A stretch of 46,268 nucleotides of DNA from Ministeria vibrans ATCC 50519. Taxonomy: Eukaryota > Opisthokonta > Filasterea. The notes beneath the pieces are model-generated. The model saw only the letters and a list, made by a program, of their open reading frames with translations, had not been told where the DNA came from and made no database searches. The number at the start of each line of letters is the position of its first letter. Positions within the stretch are counted from its first letter, which is position 1. Shown here one piece after another: positions 1 to 10,959 of the stretch. The stretch is from assembly GCA_943704425.1 (NCBI GenBank), contig CALSCP010001341.1:1-46268 (forward strand). The letters run 5' to 3'. The translations under genes were made by a program, and so were the position numbers.

Positions 1-57
1 GAAAAAAAAAAAAAAAAAAAAAAAAGCGTTCTTATATTCGTGTATGTTGTTGTTTAG

Positions 58-465
58 GATGGCTGAAGAGCTGTTGACCATTACCAACCGCACGGAGGAG
101 TTGGAAGAGACGATCAAACGACAGGAAGAGACACTCGAGTCGGTCCATCAGCTTCAACGACAGGTAACAACTACCTTATTATTTTCATCCCATGCTACGC
201 CTTAGACAATAATTCATTTTTTTTTGATCAGCACAATGCACTGTTGGAGTTGTATGGGGAGCGGGAAGAGGAGTGTGGTGAGCTGCGGATGGACCTAAAC
301 GATGTCAAAAGTATGTTCCGCACTCAGATTGAACAGCTGCTCGATCAGATTGAGACACTTCAGAGCGGCGCAACACGTATCAAAACGAGCGGCGAGCCCA
401 ATGTTGCTGTCGTTGCCTCGTTTGACCTGAAACAGGACAGGGGGGGAAAGAAGGAAGCCACTTGA
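58..465 (+). CDS. TMF1: TMF1-like golgin, C-terminal exons (5' end outside window)
   Basis: Two exons are visible, 58-162 and 234-465, joined across a 71-bp intron (gtaaca...cag). An intron with a 25-A run ends in TTTAG at 57, so the gene starts to the left of the window. The joined reading frame is a coiled coil ending in ALLELYGEREEECGELRMDL and DVKSMFRTQIEQLL. This matches the conserved C-terminal TATA-element-modulatory-factor domain, whose family signature reads LxMYGEKxEExEELRLDLxDVKxMYKTQIxxLL. Family members are Golgi-associated golgins that bind Rab6 and tether vesicles. After the domain come about 35 non-conserved residues and a TGA stop. I infer a Golgi tether role from the family alone. 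The first in-frame ATG (59) lies inside the coiled coil and is not claimed as the start. Confidence 0.85.
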
Positions 466-664
466 GTGCGTCATGGCAAGCCAGCTCACGCGCCTTTTGT
501 GTGTCCTTGTCGAACACTCAAACTCCCCCGCATTGTAAAGCACCCGCCAATTGTACAACCACTATCTTTTTTGGGCTCGAAAAATCGCTTTTCCTTGTTT
601 CTTTTTTCGATTATTTCAATTTCATTCCAAGAGAAAACTGTGTGTGCGTGTGTTTGTGTATGTG

Positions 665-1611
665 CTACGATGACTTTGCAGCCCGCTGTTGCTTGCGAGT
701 GACAACATCTTGGCGCGTAATGTTGACGCAGGCGGCAATGAGCTGGACAACGGAGATGAGTTGTTTGATAGCGCTAAGGGGCAGACTGACGTAAAAGACC
801 CAGTGCCACAGTCCCATTGTGTGCTCCGCAAGAGTGACTGCCACATCAAAAGTGTTATTTATTTCATTCTCTTGGCCATATGGCGTATACATATATATTG
901 TTCTTACTTTGGGGGCCATCAAAGAAGTGTTTGAGGTACATTGAGGCAAAGACCCACTCGTTGGCCGAGCAGAGCACAAAAAGCACAATTCGGTTGTGAT
1001 AGTAGTGACGGAGCAGAGGGTTCTCGCCCAACTCAATCGACTTGTGTGACCCTTTGCCACTTGCGAGTGAGTTGTGCATGTGCACCCAGTGAGAGCCTAC
1101 ACCAGGATCGAATGAGAAGGAGTTGGCCTACTTCTGACGCATGTACCAATGTCAAGTGCAATCAGCATCTGAAGGGCAAACAAGTGTTGTGGGTAGAGGT
1201 GGCACAGACAAGCCATAAGAACAACCGTTCCACAGCGGTCAGTGACCATGTCGAGCACGCTGCCAAACGAGGAGCCTGTCAACGAGAAGGCGCAGCGTTC
1301 AAACGTATCTCCTCTCTCTCTCTCTGTCTGTCTCTGTCTCTCTCTCTCTCTCTCTCTCACTCTCGCCGAAGCATACTCTGATTGAGAAGACGAGCAGCGT
1401 AGCCATCAACAGCATCCAGCAGCGAGCTGACAATGTAGAGGGCAGCGGCCAGCATGGGGTCCGTTGGCATGTAGTAGCAGGAGACGATGGTCCCAATAAT
1501 GCGCGCGTACCCTATAAGAATGTTTTATGATTGACATTGCTTCGTTGACGAGAGGAGCCTACCAATCAAGTTGGGCACAAAGAGAAACACATTTTCGTCT
1601 TTGGGAGACAT
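665..1611 (-). CDS. CDIPT: Phosphatidylinositol synthase (CDP-DAG-inositol phosphatidyltransferase)
   Basis: Five exons on the minus strand: 1611-1563, 1511-1377, 1275-1147, 1096-908, 837-665. They give 224 residues; the human enzyme has 213. It joins myo-inositol to CDP-diacylglycerol to make phosphatidylinositol, in the ER membrane. The CDP-alcohol phosphatidyltransferase motif DGxxAR(x8)GxxxDxxxD is complete across exons 2-3: D52 G53, A56 R57, G66, D70, D74, with the extra upstream D49. The start MSPKDENVFLFVPNLIGYAR matches the family N-terminus, and SHKSIELGENPLLRHYY and TMGLWHWVFYVSLP match its later segments. An upstream in-frame ATG (1710) was not chosen because the family homology begins at 1611. 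The intron between exons 2 and 3 carries a (GA)n tract. The gene is convergent with TMF1 and divergent from the kinase-like gene. Confidence 0.95.
1311..1363. repeat. (TC)n microsatellite in a CDIPT intron
   Basis: About 50 bp of nearly pure CT dinucleotide with a few TG interruptions. It lies inside the second CDIPT intron (1376-1276), reading (GA)n on the transcript strand. Confidence 0.95.
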
Positions 1612-1989
1612 CGGACGCTGAGGAATATAAATTAGTAAGAAAATAGTGAACTTTAAATCTAACTCTGCTGTCTCTGCACTCGGAGAGCTCCAGGGGTCAC
1701 ACACACTCATACTCTTACTGACAGTCAGTGTCAGTTAACAGTTTTCTCAGTCACAGCGAGTCAGAGTTCACACTTAGAACCCTAGATGGACCTGACGGAG
1801 TCTTTTTTCTTTTTTTTTTTTGCTCCGTTTCTGTCAATACTCAATCGTTGTGTGATAATTTTCAAAAAAATTTCCTTTTTCCTTTTGTTAAGTCGAAACG
1901 CTCTCTCTCTCTCACTCTCTCTCCTCCGCATTCTCTCCTTCTACGTCCCTGCTCCGTGCTCTGCCTTCTCTTGGAGTCAACCTGACACC
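1612..1989. promoter_or_regulatory. Divergent spacer between CDIPT and the LRR-pseudokinase gene
   Basis: 378 bp between two start codons. Its right half, on the + strand, is very pyrimidine-rich with a 13-T run and CTCTCT blocks before the ATG at 1990. No ORF with family similarity or RNA gene was seen. It probably holds both promoters and 5' UTRs. No TATA element could be assigned with confidence. Confidence 0.5.
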
Positions 1990-4900
1990 ATGGGCGAAGA
2001 TGACGCAAAGAAGAAGGAGCTGAAACGTTCAAATTTACCTGGCGCGAGTAAAGTGATCCCTGTCGACACGGACACGGCCGCCGTGGTCGCAGCGGTCGCG
2101 ACGTCTGTCGCTGCAGCCGCGTCGGCGCACCCGTCGAATCCGGACGGCGTCCCTGTTGGCGTATTTACAGCCGCCGACCTGCAGCTCATTCTTACCGCTC
2201 GCGGCGCACGCATCCCCAAGGTAGCCCCTTGCGCGCCCCTCAAATATTGTCCCCGTGCCCGTGCCGCTCTATTGCGCCCGCTGCGCCTGCAAACCACCCA
2301 CAACAACCGTCTCTTTTCGTCGTTTTTTCTCTTTTTGCATTTTTCCTTTTTTTTCACCATTCATACCGCATCCTCGCCTATCCTCCTTCCGGTCCGCATC
2401 GCCACATCTGGCCCAGTCTTAGTCATCCCTTCTACTTGTTTTCCGCGCGTTCCAACAAATCAGTCTTCCGCTTTTCTGCCTTTCCGCTTTCATGACGTTT
2501 TCGTTTTTTTTTTTTTTTTTTTTTTTACACAAACAGCAAATACAATTAGCTTCATCTCACGTTTTTGCGCGTCAAAACACAATTGGCTTCTTCTCACATT
2601 GCCTGGTGTGGTCGTGTTTTTTGCTTAGTACCCCATGCACTTGGACCTGAGCAGCTCGTCGTACAACATTGTCGACAGTTCGTTTCTGACGGATGCGCCG
2701 GATGTACTCAAAGAGTAAGAATGCAAACGCTCTCTGTGCGCACTGTGTCGCCTGTAGCGCTCATCCCACAACGCCCTCCTTGTCTTGCAGTCTCAACTTG
2801 GCAGACCATGCCATTGAAGTAATGCCTCGTGCCAATCTACCGCAGCTGAAGCGCCTCAACATGTCAAACAACCGTTTGCGCTCATGCAACCTCGCGCATG
2901 GCATTGGCCCGGGCCTTGTCCAGCTCACCTTTTCGCACAACAAAATCTCCACTCTCTGTGGCTTTGCTTCCGCCACCAAACTGGTTGCTCTCTATCTCGA
3001 CCACAATTCCATTCGAGGTGCGTGCGAGATGGGCGAATGTTTACTTTGTTGACCCTCCTTACTCCCACTTGTATACAGCGGGCTTCTCGGAACTGCGATT
3101 TCTTGCTTCGTTACAACTACTCGACGTGTCGCATAACGACATTAGCATGACCATGGCGCAGTTTTACCGGCACTTTATCGTCAACCTCAGCTCTCTCCAC
3201 CGTCTCTCCTACGTCTCCTTCGCCGGCAACCCCCTCGCCTCGTCCATCGAATACTTTCGCCACTTTCTCATCTCCGAACTGCCTCAGGTCAAATTCATCG
3301 ACTACGAACCCGTCACCAGCAAAGAGCGCAAACGTGCTAAGCAACTCGCCACACTCAATGTCTTTGCTGCAAAGGTGAAAAAAGTTATTGTTATTATTAT
3401 TTTTAATATTATTATAAATGGTGTATAATATTGTTCTGTTATTAACTTTTTTTTTGCTGCAATAGAATGCGAAAACGGGTGCTGCACTAGAGGATGTGAC
3501 GCAAACGGACGCAGACGCAAGCGGCGACACGACCTCGACAGCGATCACAAACGTCAACACGTTTCGCGAAGTCACAGAGCGCATCATCCGCTCTCGCTCA
3601 CTGCGCACTCCTCGTAACCGCCCCATGTCCATTTCACCCGACGCATGTCTGTCGCCCACCCATTCGTCCACGACCAACACTGTCGCCTTCTCCACCAGTT
3701 CTTCCACTCGTGTACCCCCCTCAAGTGCCCTATCTACCTCCATCAGTGACCTCACGGTGGTCGCTGCCCCGCCTGCCTTGTCAAGTGGTCCGTCGTCGCC
3801 ACGCAAAAGCAATCCCGACTTGCCCTCGTCCACCGTCTCCTCGCTCTTTTCTATGCAACAAATGCTCAACAAAGGCAACGTTAGTGGCTTTGTGCGCGCA
3901 CGCAGTCTCCGTCACGCCAAACGTCAAGAGGACACTCTCAATCGCCTGTCGACTTCGGCGTCGGTGGGGGCCGACGCCGCCACCTTCCACGAACGCCTCA
4001 CTTCCCCCGTCGACTCAAAACTCTCCATGGAGTCGTCTGCCGACGACGGCGTGGACCGTCGCGAGAGTGACATGAGCACGGCTTCAAGTTCTGCCACACC
4101 CAGCGGCAATTTGCGACAGCGCAGCGGTGGCTCCTCCTTTCGCCTGCGCAATAGCATTCGTCGCTCCTTTAAGCGTCCCGCCGTATCGCGTAGCTCCGTC
4201 GAAAATGCCCATTCTACTCTCAGCGACTCAAATCCATCGAACGTCATTTCCTTGTCGACATCGTCCGTTTCGTCTGCGTCCGGCGACGGCAGACATCCAC
4301 GCGCGCCCATTGCGGCTGCGTCGTCTACAACGGCGGGGAGCTCGACGTTGGGCACGAAAGAAGAGACGCCCACGAGTGAAATGTTTGGCATGATTCCGTC
4401 GTATGGCACGCCTCTTGGTGCGGGCGTTGACATTGACTTTGACGAACTGTTTCTTGGCAGCGATCTGCTGGGCTACGGTCGCTTTGGTGATGTACGCAAG
4501 GCTGTGCTTCTTGACGAGCCCGTCTCGGTCAAGAGCATTCCCATTGTGCGCGGTACCGTCTGGTCATCGCTCAGGCGCATCCAGCAAGACCTGAGCACTC
4601 TCAACATGCTCGCCCATCGCAACATCGTTACCTTCATTGGTCTGTCGCAACAGGGTGACACAATCTATATTGTCAGCGAGTTTCTTGCGGGTGGCTCTCT
4701 TTTTGAGCTGCTCCATCGCGATCGTGCGGTGCAGGCGGTGGACCTCATCAAGATTGCGCTGGACATTGCCGAGGGCCTGCGCTATCTACATGACCTCACG
4801 CCGCCCATTGCGCATGGCTTTCTCAAGTCTATGAATGTGCTGCTCGATACCTTTGACGAGGGTGCCATTACCGCCAAGATCTCAGATGTGCGTCTCGAGG

Positions 4901-7900
4901 GTATCTGGTGCTCCGTGTGCAACGAGAACCCACTTGACATGCACGACGTCTCGCCGCACTGGTCGGCGCCCGAAGTGTTGCGTGGCGAACCGTCCGAACC
5001 GTCGGCCGACGTATATGCCCTGGGTATCATCATGTGGGAGATGTTCTCGCGCCGTTTGCCCTTCTCACAGCTGCGTCCTTCTGACATTGTCGTTGCCGTG
5101 TGCGACCTCAACGAACGTCCCCAGTTTCCCCCTTCCTTTCCAAACTACCTACGTCGTCTCGTCACCGTCTGCTGGTCGCCCAAGGCCTCGGCACGTCCCA
5201 ACCTCAAGCAGGTGCAGTATGTGTTGCACCATCCCCTCGACATGCTCCTCGACGGTTTTGAGACCGACGTGGCCGGTCGTGTGTCACGTCCCGTCGAGCG
5301 TATGCCCAGTACGGACGATCGCAGCCGCTCCTGGCTTGCCGAACGCTCCCTCATGCACACCAAGGAGGACCGTGCTCGTCTGTCAGAACGAGCGGCCGCC
5401 GCCGCACGTGACATCCCCGAAGACGCTGAAATTGATTTTTCGCCTCCAACCAGTCCCGACTCGGCACAACGCTCCGCCGAACGTCGCCTGCGCAAACTGC
5501 AGCGTCTCAAGGCAACAGAGGCACCCACTCAAGACGAGATTATCAGCTTGCTTGCAACACAGCTCGACACGACGACGTCAGACCAGGCAGGTTCCACATC
5601 TACTTCGAGTCCAAGCACCAGCACAAGCGCAGCCGCCATCTCGTCGTTGCCGGGCGGAGTCAGCCCCAATTCAGGTGCGTCGTCACTCAACGTGGCGCCC
5701 AACACGAACTCTGGCAACGTGCAATCGTCTGTCGTCATTTGTACCACGCCGCCGAGTACCACCTCGTCTGTTGTCAATCTCACCGCAACCAGCCCGTCAC
5801 CGTCGCCCTTTTCGTCGTCGCCTACGCTGGGCCGCGTCCAAAAGGGCATGAATATTTCACTGTCGACGGCCAAATCGGTTGGCAGTGGCCAACGCACCGG
5901 CTCGATTCGAACGGCCCGCGTCAATCGCGTCGTGGTCACTGGCAACAACGGCGGTGTGAGTGGAGCTACTACTACTACTCCTGCTGCTGCTGCTGCTGCT
6001 GCTGGTGGTGGCGGTGGTGGTGGTGGTAATGCCTTCAACGAGTCCAAGACGTCTCTGGGGACGACAAGTCCACGCACCACTCGCGTTGGATCCAATTCGT
6101 CGACCGAGGACATGGATGTCAACTCGTCGGACTACAACTTGTCGATGGCTCGACGTGGCAACAAACCCACCATGGTCAAGACACCGCCGTCGTCTCCCCA
6201 TGCCTCGAGTGTCTTTAACGAGTCGCTTATGTCGAAATCGTCGACGCAGCTCAGCACGCCCTCAGTGCCTTCGAACCGGATTGCGCGTCTTTCACAACCG
6301 TCGCTTTCGACGGCCGCCAAAGAGTCGTCGCTGGGTCCGCGCGTTGCCTCGTCTATCCGCCGTCTCTCCGTTCGATTCCGACGCATTCGTGCCTCGTCGG
6401 ACCCACCACCTATCGACGATGTGGAGCAGGCGAATGCTACAGAGGCGGCACGCGTCAATGTGCTGAAGAGCAAGACAAGCAGTGGGAGTGCGGCAGTGCG
6501 GCTCGACGAGATGGCCAGCGAGGTGCCGCAGTTGCGTACCAACACGGTGATGAGTCTGACACTAAATGCACTGCAAGACACGGACGCACAGTCGCGTCGG
6601 GTTGCTGCCGAGCGCCTTTCGCAGCTTGTCATTGATACGTCGTCGATTCAGTCGCTCATTGCAATCGACGGTCTTGCAGTACTTGCGCGTGTTATTGTGG
6701 CGCCACAAAATCGCAAGGATGTCAATGTGCTTCTGCCCTGTTTGCAGGTGGTGCACGAGATTGGGGCGGTGGCACTTCAGGCGATGCACACGGACGGCAT
6801 GCATGCGACACTCAGCAGTGTAACGGACGCCGCCGAGAGCTGCATTCGCAATGGGATCCTCACGGGCATTGTACCTGCGCTGCAGCTTGACCACGACCCA
6901 TGTGTGGTGGCGGCTCTCGACGCAGCCACGTCGCTCATCCAAGCTTCGCCACGATTGGGAGGCTCGCGTGCGCTCCATCACGGCCTGCTTGGTGTCACAT
7001 CGCTCATCCTGGGTGGACTCTCAAACGAGTCTATCCAGCGCCAAATGTCCGAGGATGTCAAGCGACAGCAGCAGCTTGCGCTGCGTCAGTCGGGCGAAGC
7101 ACCCCGCTTGCACGGTGACTCGGCGCGGGCCGCCGCGGCTGCACTCCTCTCGGCCGTGTGCCAGGTGGAGAATGTCGAACGACAAGAGTGCATTGTGCTC
7201 ATGTGTAGTCACGGTGTGGTGGCGGCCCTGGTCGACCTCATTGCGTGCAGTTCGGAGGGTCACGTTCGCGTGCGTGCCGTCGAGACACTGGCGCGCATTT
7301 TGTGTCTTGGTGACGAGACGTCTCATCGACTGTGCATCGAGACGGGCGGTGCAGATGTGCTTGTGGACATGATGCAGAGTAACCTTGCGGCGGCGCAGCG
7401 CCACAGTCTCCTTGCCATTAATGCGCTGCTCAACGGAACCTCCAGTGCCTCGGCGCCGTCCATGGCGGCCCGTGCGGCCACGGGGACCACGTCCAAGCAC
7501 CACGATGCGCTTGTCTTTGCCGGAGTCATTCCGCCCACACTGCGTCTACTCGACTCGGGCGACCGTCAAGTGCGTCGTCTTGCCGCCGACGTCACCTACA
7601 GCATCTGTGTGTCGGCACGATCTTGTCGGGCCCTGGCGGCGCTTGATGGGATTCCTATTCTTGTGTCGTGTGTGCTGGAGGATATTGATTCGCCGGCTCT
7701 GCCGTCGCGCATCATTGCGTTTCGTCCTGGTTCGAGCAGGGAAGCAGCGACAGCCGAGACGGACGCGGAGCGACGCGGATCAGCTTGGTTTGCGCTCGAG
7801 CTGGTATGTGAACATGTGGAAAATGCTCGTGAGATGCTCCTTTCGGGTGGAGGTGACTCACTCCTTGCCGATCTCGAGGCTTCGCTTGAGCGTGCGACGC

Positions 7901-8181
7901 CCTCGTCCAGCCAGCCATCCAAGCAGGCCTCGGTGACATCGTCCGTCGACGATTTCGTTCCTGTCAATGTGCGCGCCGTGTCACGCAGCAGCACTTGCCT
8001 TCCCTCGTCGCAGCTGCCACGGGTGGGCAACGACAAGGACAAGGAGGAGGTAAATGCGAAGGTGGACAATGAGGAGGAGGAGGCAAAGGTGGAGGTAAAG
8101 GTGGAGGAGAAGGCAAAGGTAGAGGATAAGCCGACGCTGAAGCTGGGCTCGACACCACGACTGTACAGCACGGATGTTTGA
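1990..8181 (+). CDS. LRR - TKL-type pseudokinase - armadillo repeat protein
   Basis: Five exons: 1990-2220, 2629-2714, 2791-3017, 3079-3374, 3466-8181; 1851 residues. Splice phases agree throughout. Residues about 105-245 are SDS22-type leucine-rich repeats (LKRLNMSNNRL, LVALYLDHNSI, LQLLDVSHNDI). A Ser/Thr-rich linker follows. A kinase-like fold spans about 601-880, with glycine loop GYGRFGDV, Lys636 in VSVKSI, APE in WSAPEVL and the alphaF Asp in SADVYALG. The HRD catalytic loop reads HGF (730-732) and DFG reads DVR (754-756); the alphaC Glu position is Asp. The catalytic Asp is missing, so I call it a pseudokinase. After a Ser-rich region with Ala and Gly runs, helical ARM-like repeats occupy about 1305-1740. 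A charged Lys/Glu tail ends the protein. A scaffold or allosteric role is inference; no named orthologue is recognised. Confidence 0.85.
2221..2628 (+). other. Long first intron of the LRR-pseudokinase gene
   Basis: 408-bp intron, gtagcc...cttag, rich in C/T with a 20-T run at about 2507-2526. I looked for a snoRNA, tRNA or second ORF and saw nothing convincing. Confidence 0.7.
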
Positions 8182-8331
8182 TATATTAGCGTGTACTACT
8201 ATTCTCGTTTATTAATTGCTATTGTTATTCGTCATGAAGATTGATGATAAGACGTTTATTTTTATTATATACAACTCGCTCTATTTATTAAATAAAATTG
8301 GAGTGACTAGTGTGACATAATAATAATAATA

Positions 8332-8370
<39 letters not shown>

Positions 8371-8594
8371 TGGAATATCGAACATTGCCACAAAGGTGTG
8401 AAAGGTTTCACCTGCCATCGATATAAAGTATTGACTATTGAGATATTAAAAAGTTTGAAGACGGGGAACACAATAGAGAGAATCGGAATGAATAAGAGTT
8501 GATAATATAATTATTATTGATATTATTTTGATTTTCTTCACTTTTCATTTTGATTAAACACTTCAAGTTTTCTTCTCTCTCTGTCACTTCCAAC
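8182..8594. other. AT-rich spacer with (ATT)n microsatellite and poly(A) signal
   Basis: 413 bp between the pseudokinase stop and the ORC4 start. AATAAA at 8290-8295 is a likely polyadenylation signal for the upstream gene. An (ATT/AAT)n tract covers about 8321-8370. The rest should contain the ORC4 promoter. A short imperfect hairpin lies near 8394-8413. No coding similarity was seen. Confidence 0.6.
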
Positions 8595-9987
8595 ATGGAC
8601 GACGTCTTGGCACTACTAAGAAGGCGACTTGTTACCGGATTGGGATATGCGCCAAGATGTGTCGACGAGGAAATCCGGTGTGTCGCTTCGGACAAGGAGT
8701 GGTTTTGTTGACTGTCGCGCATTGTGTGCCGTAGAACCTTACAAAGCGTGCTTCGACAGTCCACGTCGATGGGCGAAGGCAATTCAATTCTGATTCTGGG
8801 GCCTCGTGGAAGCGGCAAGTCGACGGTGAGCGGAGAGACGCGGAATGAGGCGAGAGAGTGTGTGAGGCGCTGACGATGTCGACCTTTCAGATATTGGAGA
8901 GGACTCTCGCGAATTTACGCGCTCCCAACGAGACGGACTTTATCGTGGTGTACCTGAATGGAATGCTGCAGCTGGACGAGAGGACAGCACTGCGGGAGAT
9001 TGCACGGCAACTCCGAGCAGAATCAAGTTTGGACGAACAACCGCTGATGGTAACGCACTCGTCCTCTGTTGTTGCTACGCGTCGTCGGGGATGACGCGAG
9101 CTTGTCTCGTCGGCTTTCTTTTTATATTCATTGTGTTATTTCCCGAAACACAACCTGGCGGGAGTGTTGGCAGTGGTGTCGCCGCCGACGCTACTCTCAA
9201 CTGTCCTCTACTTTTTCGTAGACGTCGTTTGCCGACTCGTTTGCCTTTCTCCTGTCCGTCCTGCGCGTCGGCAACCGTGACGAGACCCAACCTGTGTTTT
9301 TCATCCTGGACGAGTTTGATCAGTTTGCACTACACCCGAAGCAGACACTGCTCTACACACTATTTGACGTGGCGCAATCGTCACAGAGTCCGCTTGCAGT
9401 GGTGGGGCTGACCTGTCGTCTGGTGAGGCGTGTTTGCTCTGCATGTGTATTGAATTGCATCTTTATTCTGCCGTTTCTCCATTTCTTTTTTTGCACAGGA
9501 TGCCATTGAGCTGTTGGAGAAGCGTGTGAAAAGCCGGTTTTCGCATCGGCAAATCCATGTGTGCAACCGCTTTACGTTTGAAGATTACGTGGAGCATTTT
9601 GTGGAGACGTTGAGAGTGCCGGCAGAAGGGTGTGGAAGGGACGAAGGGAGAGCGGCGGCGGAGTGGAATGGGACGGTGGGGGACGTGGCACGACAGCGGG
9701 GCATGGAGAGTGTGTTGCGGCGGCAGTTTGAACTGAACAAAGATCTGCGGGCACTGCACCAGCTAACTCTGGTGGTGCTGAGTGGTGCGGAGGGGAGTGT
9801 GGGTGGAGCGGCTGGTGCTGTGACGGTGGAGCGCATGGAGAGTGCGTTTGCAGCGCAGACAGCTGATGCCAAGGCTCTCATGCTTAAGGGTGAGTGAGAC
9901 AAGGGGAGTGCGATGACACTCCGATTCTCACTCTGTGTGTTTGTCTGTCTGTCTGTGTTTAATCGTCTCTCTCTATCACTTTGTTTC

Positions 9988-10042
<55 letters not shown>

Positions 10043-10682
10043 GGACTGTCTATTCTTGAGCTATGTGTTGTCATTGCAACCAAACATGTGTGTGCAGCAC
10101 TCGCTGAGCCCGACTCTCCTTTTAACTTTGAGCTGGTGTATGCCGAGTACTGCAAATTTGCAAGACATCGAGCGAATACAGTCGAGGAGTTTAGCAAACC
10201 AGTTGTGCTGAAGGTACAGAGAGAGAGAGGAGGGGGGGGGGGGGGGGGGAGAGAGAGAGAAAAAGACAAACAAAGTGATAGAGAGAGAAGGAGTAGGAGG
10301 AGAAGGAAGAAGTAGAGAGAGGTGGGAGAAAGAAATGCAAAGTGATAGATGGGGAAGAAACGAGAAAAAGGAAGAAACAAAGGGATGGAGAGCCGTTGAG
10401 ACTGAATTTGACCTTATGCTGTTTTAGGCGTTTGAGCACTTGTTGGCACTTGAACTGCTCTGTCCGGTCGACGGACATAATGCAAAGGCTCTCAAGGTAC
10501 TCACTCACTCAACTCTGCATTTGTCTGTCTTTCCTTTTTTTATTGACGTCCATTGCTTTCTCATGTAGGAATTCCGTCTGGTGCGGTCTGTGCTTGTGCC
10601 TGAACAGATCCGCGATGCCGTTGCGTCGTACCACAACTGCCCCACTGCCGTTGCCCGTTGGGGCACTCAGTGGACCGAATAA
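8595..10682 (+). CDS. ORC4: Origin recognition complex subunit 4
   Basis: Eight exons: 8595-8677, 8735-8825, 8891-9049, 9222-9422, 9499-9889, 10044-10213, 10428-10496, 10569-10682; 425 residues, close to the human 436. It is an AAA+ ATPase subunit of the nuclear complex that marks replication origins and helps load the MCM helicase. Walker A is GPRGSGKST (50-58). Walker B is FFILDEFD. The family segment [17 protein letters not shown] is almost unchanged. The C-terminal winged-helix part includes [14 protein letters not shown] and the ending [12 protein letters not shown]. Introns 5 and 6 contain (TC)n, (GA)n and poly-G tracts plus copies of the dispersed TATCACTTTG motif. AATAAA lies 28 bp past the stop (10711). 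It is convergent with cyclin L. Confidence 0.96.
9993..10039 (+). repeat. (TC)n microsatellite in ORC4 intron 5
   Basis: Uninterrupted CT dinucleotide run just upstream of the exon 6 acceptor (TGTAG, 10043). It is preceded by a copy of the dispersed motif CTATCACTTTGTTTCTTTC (9973-9991). Confidence 0.95.
10214..10427 (+). repeat. Purine-rich low-complexity intron 6 of ORC4
   Basis: The intron sense strand is purine-rich: GA repeats, a G run of about 19 (10231-10249) and more GA. It carries two reverse-orientation copies of the dispersed motif, CAAAGTGATAGAGAG near 10271 and GCAAAGTGATAG near 10337. A pyrimidine tract appears only at the acceptor, GTTTTAG. Confidence 0.85.
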
Positions 10683-10779
10683 TCGTCTTTTGACTTCTCT
10701 GTGCTATCATAATAAATATTACTTTTATTCAATACTGTTAAATCTTGATACAAAATCTAGAAAGTACAATAAAAGACCC

Positions 10780-10919
10780 TCAGCGACGCGAGCGAGAGCG
10801 ATCGCGCGATGAAGAGTCGCGATAGCGATCACGCGACGACGAGTCACGATCACGAGAGCGGTCTCGCGTGTCCCGAGCGGCTCCGTGCCCTCGATCCCTA
10901 TCCCTGTCTCTAACCCTGC

Positions 10920-10959
<40 letters not shown>

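Noticed and set aside
8394-8413. Near-palindrome AGGTGTGAAAGGTTTCACCT in the spacer before ORC4
   Set aside because: Short, isolated, and without a matching known operator or structural RNA.
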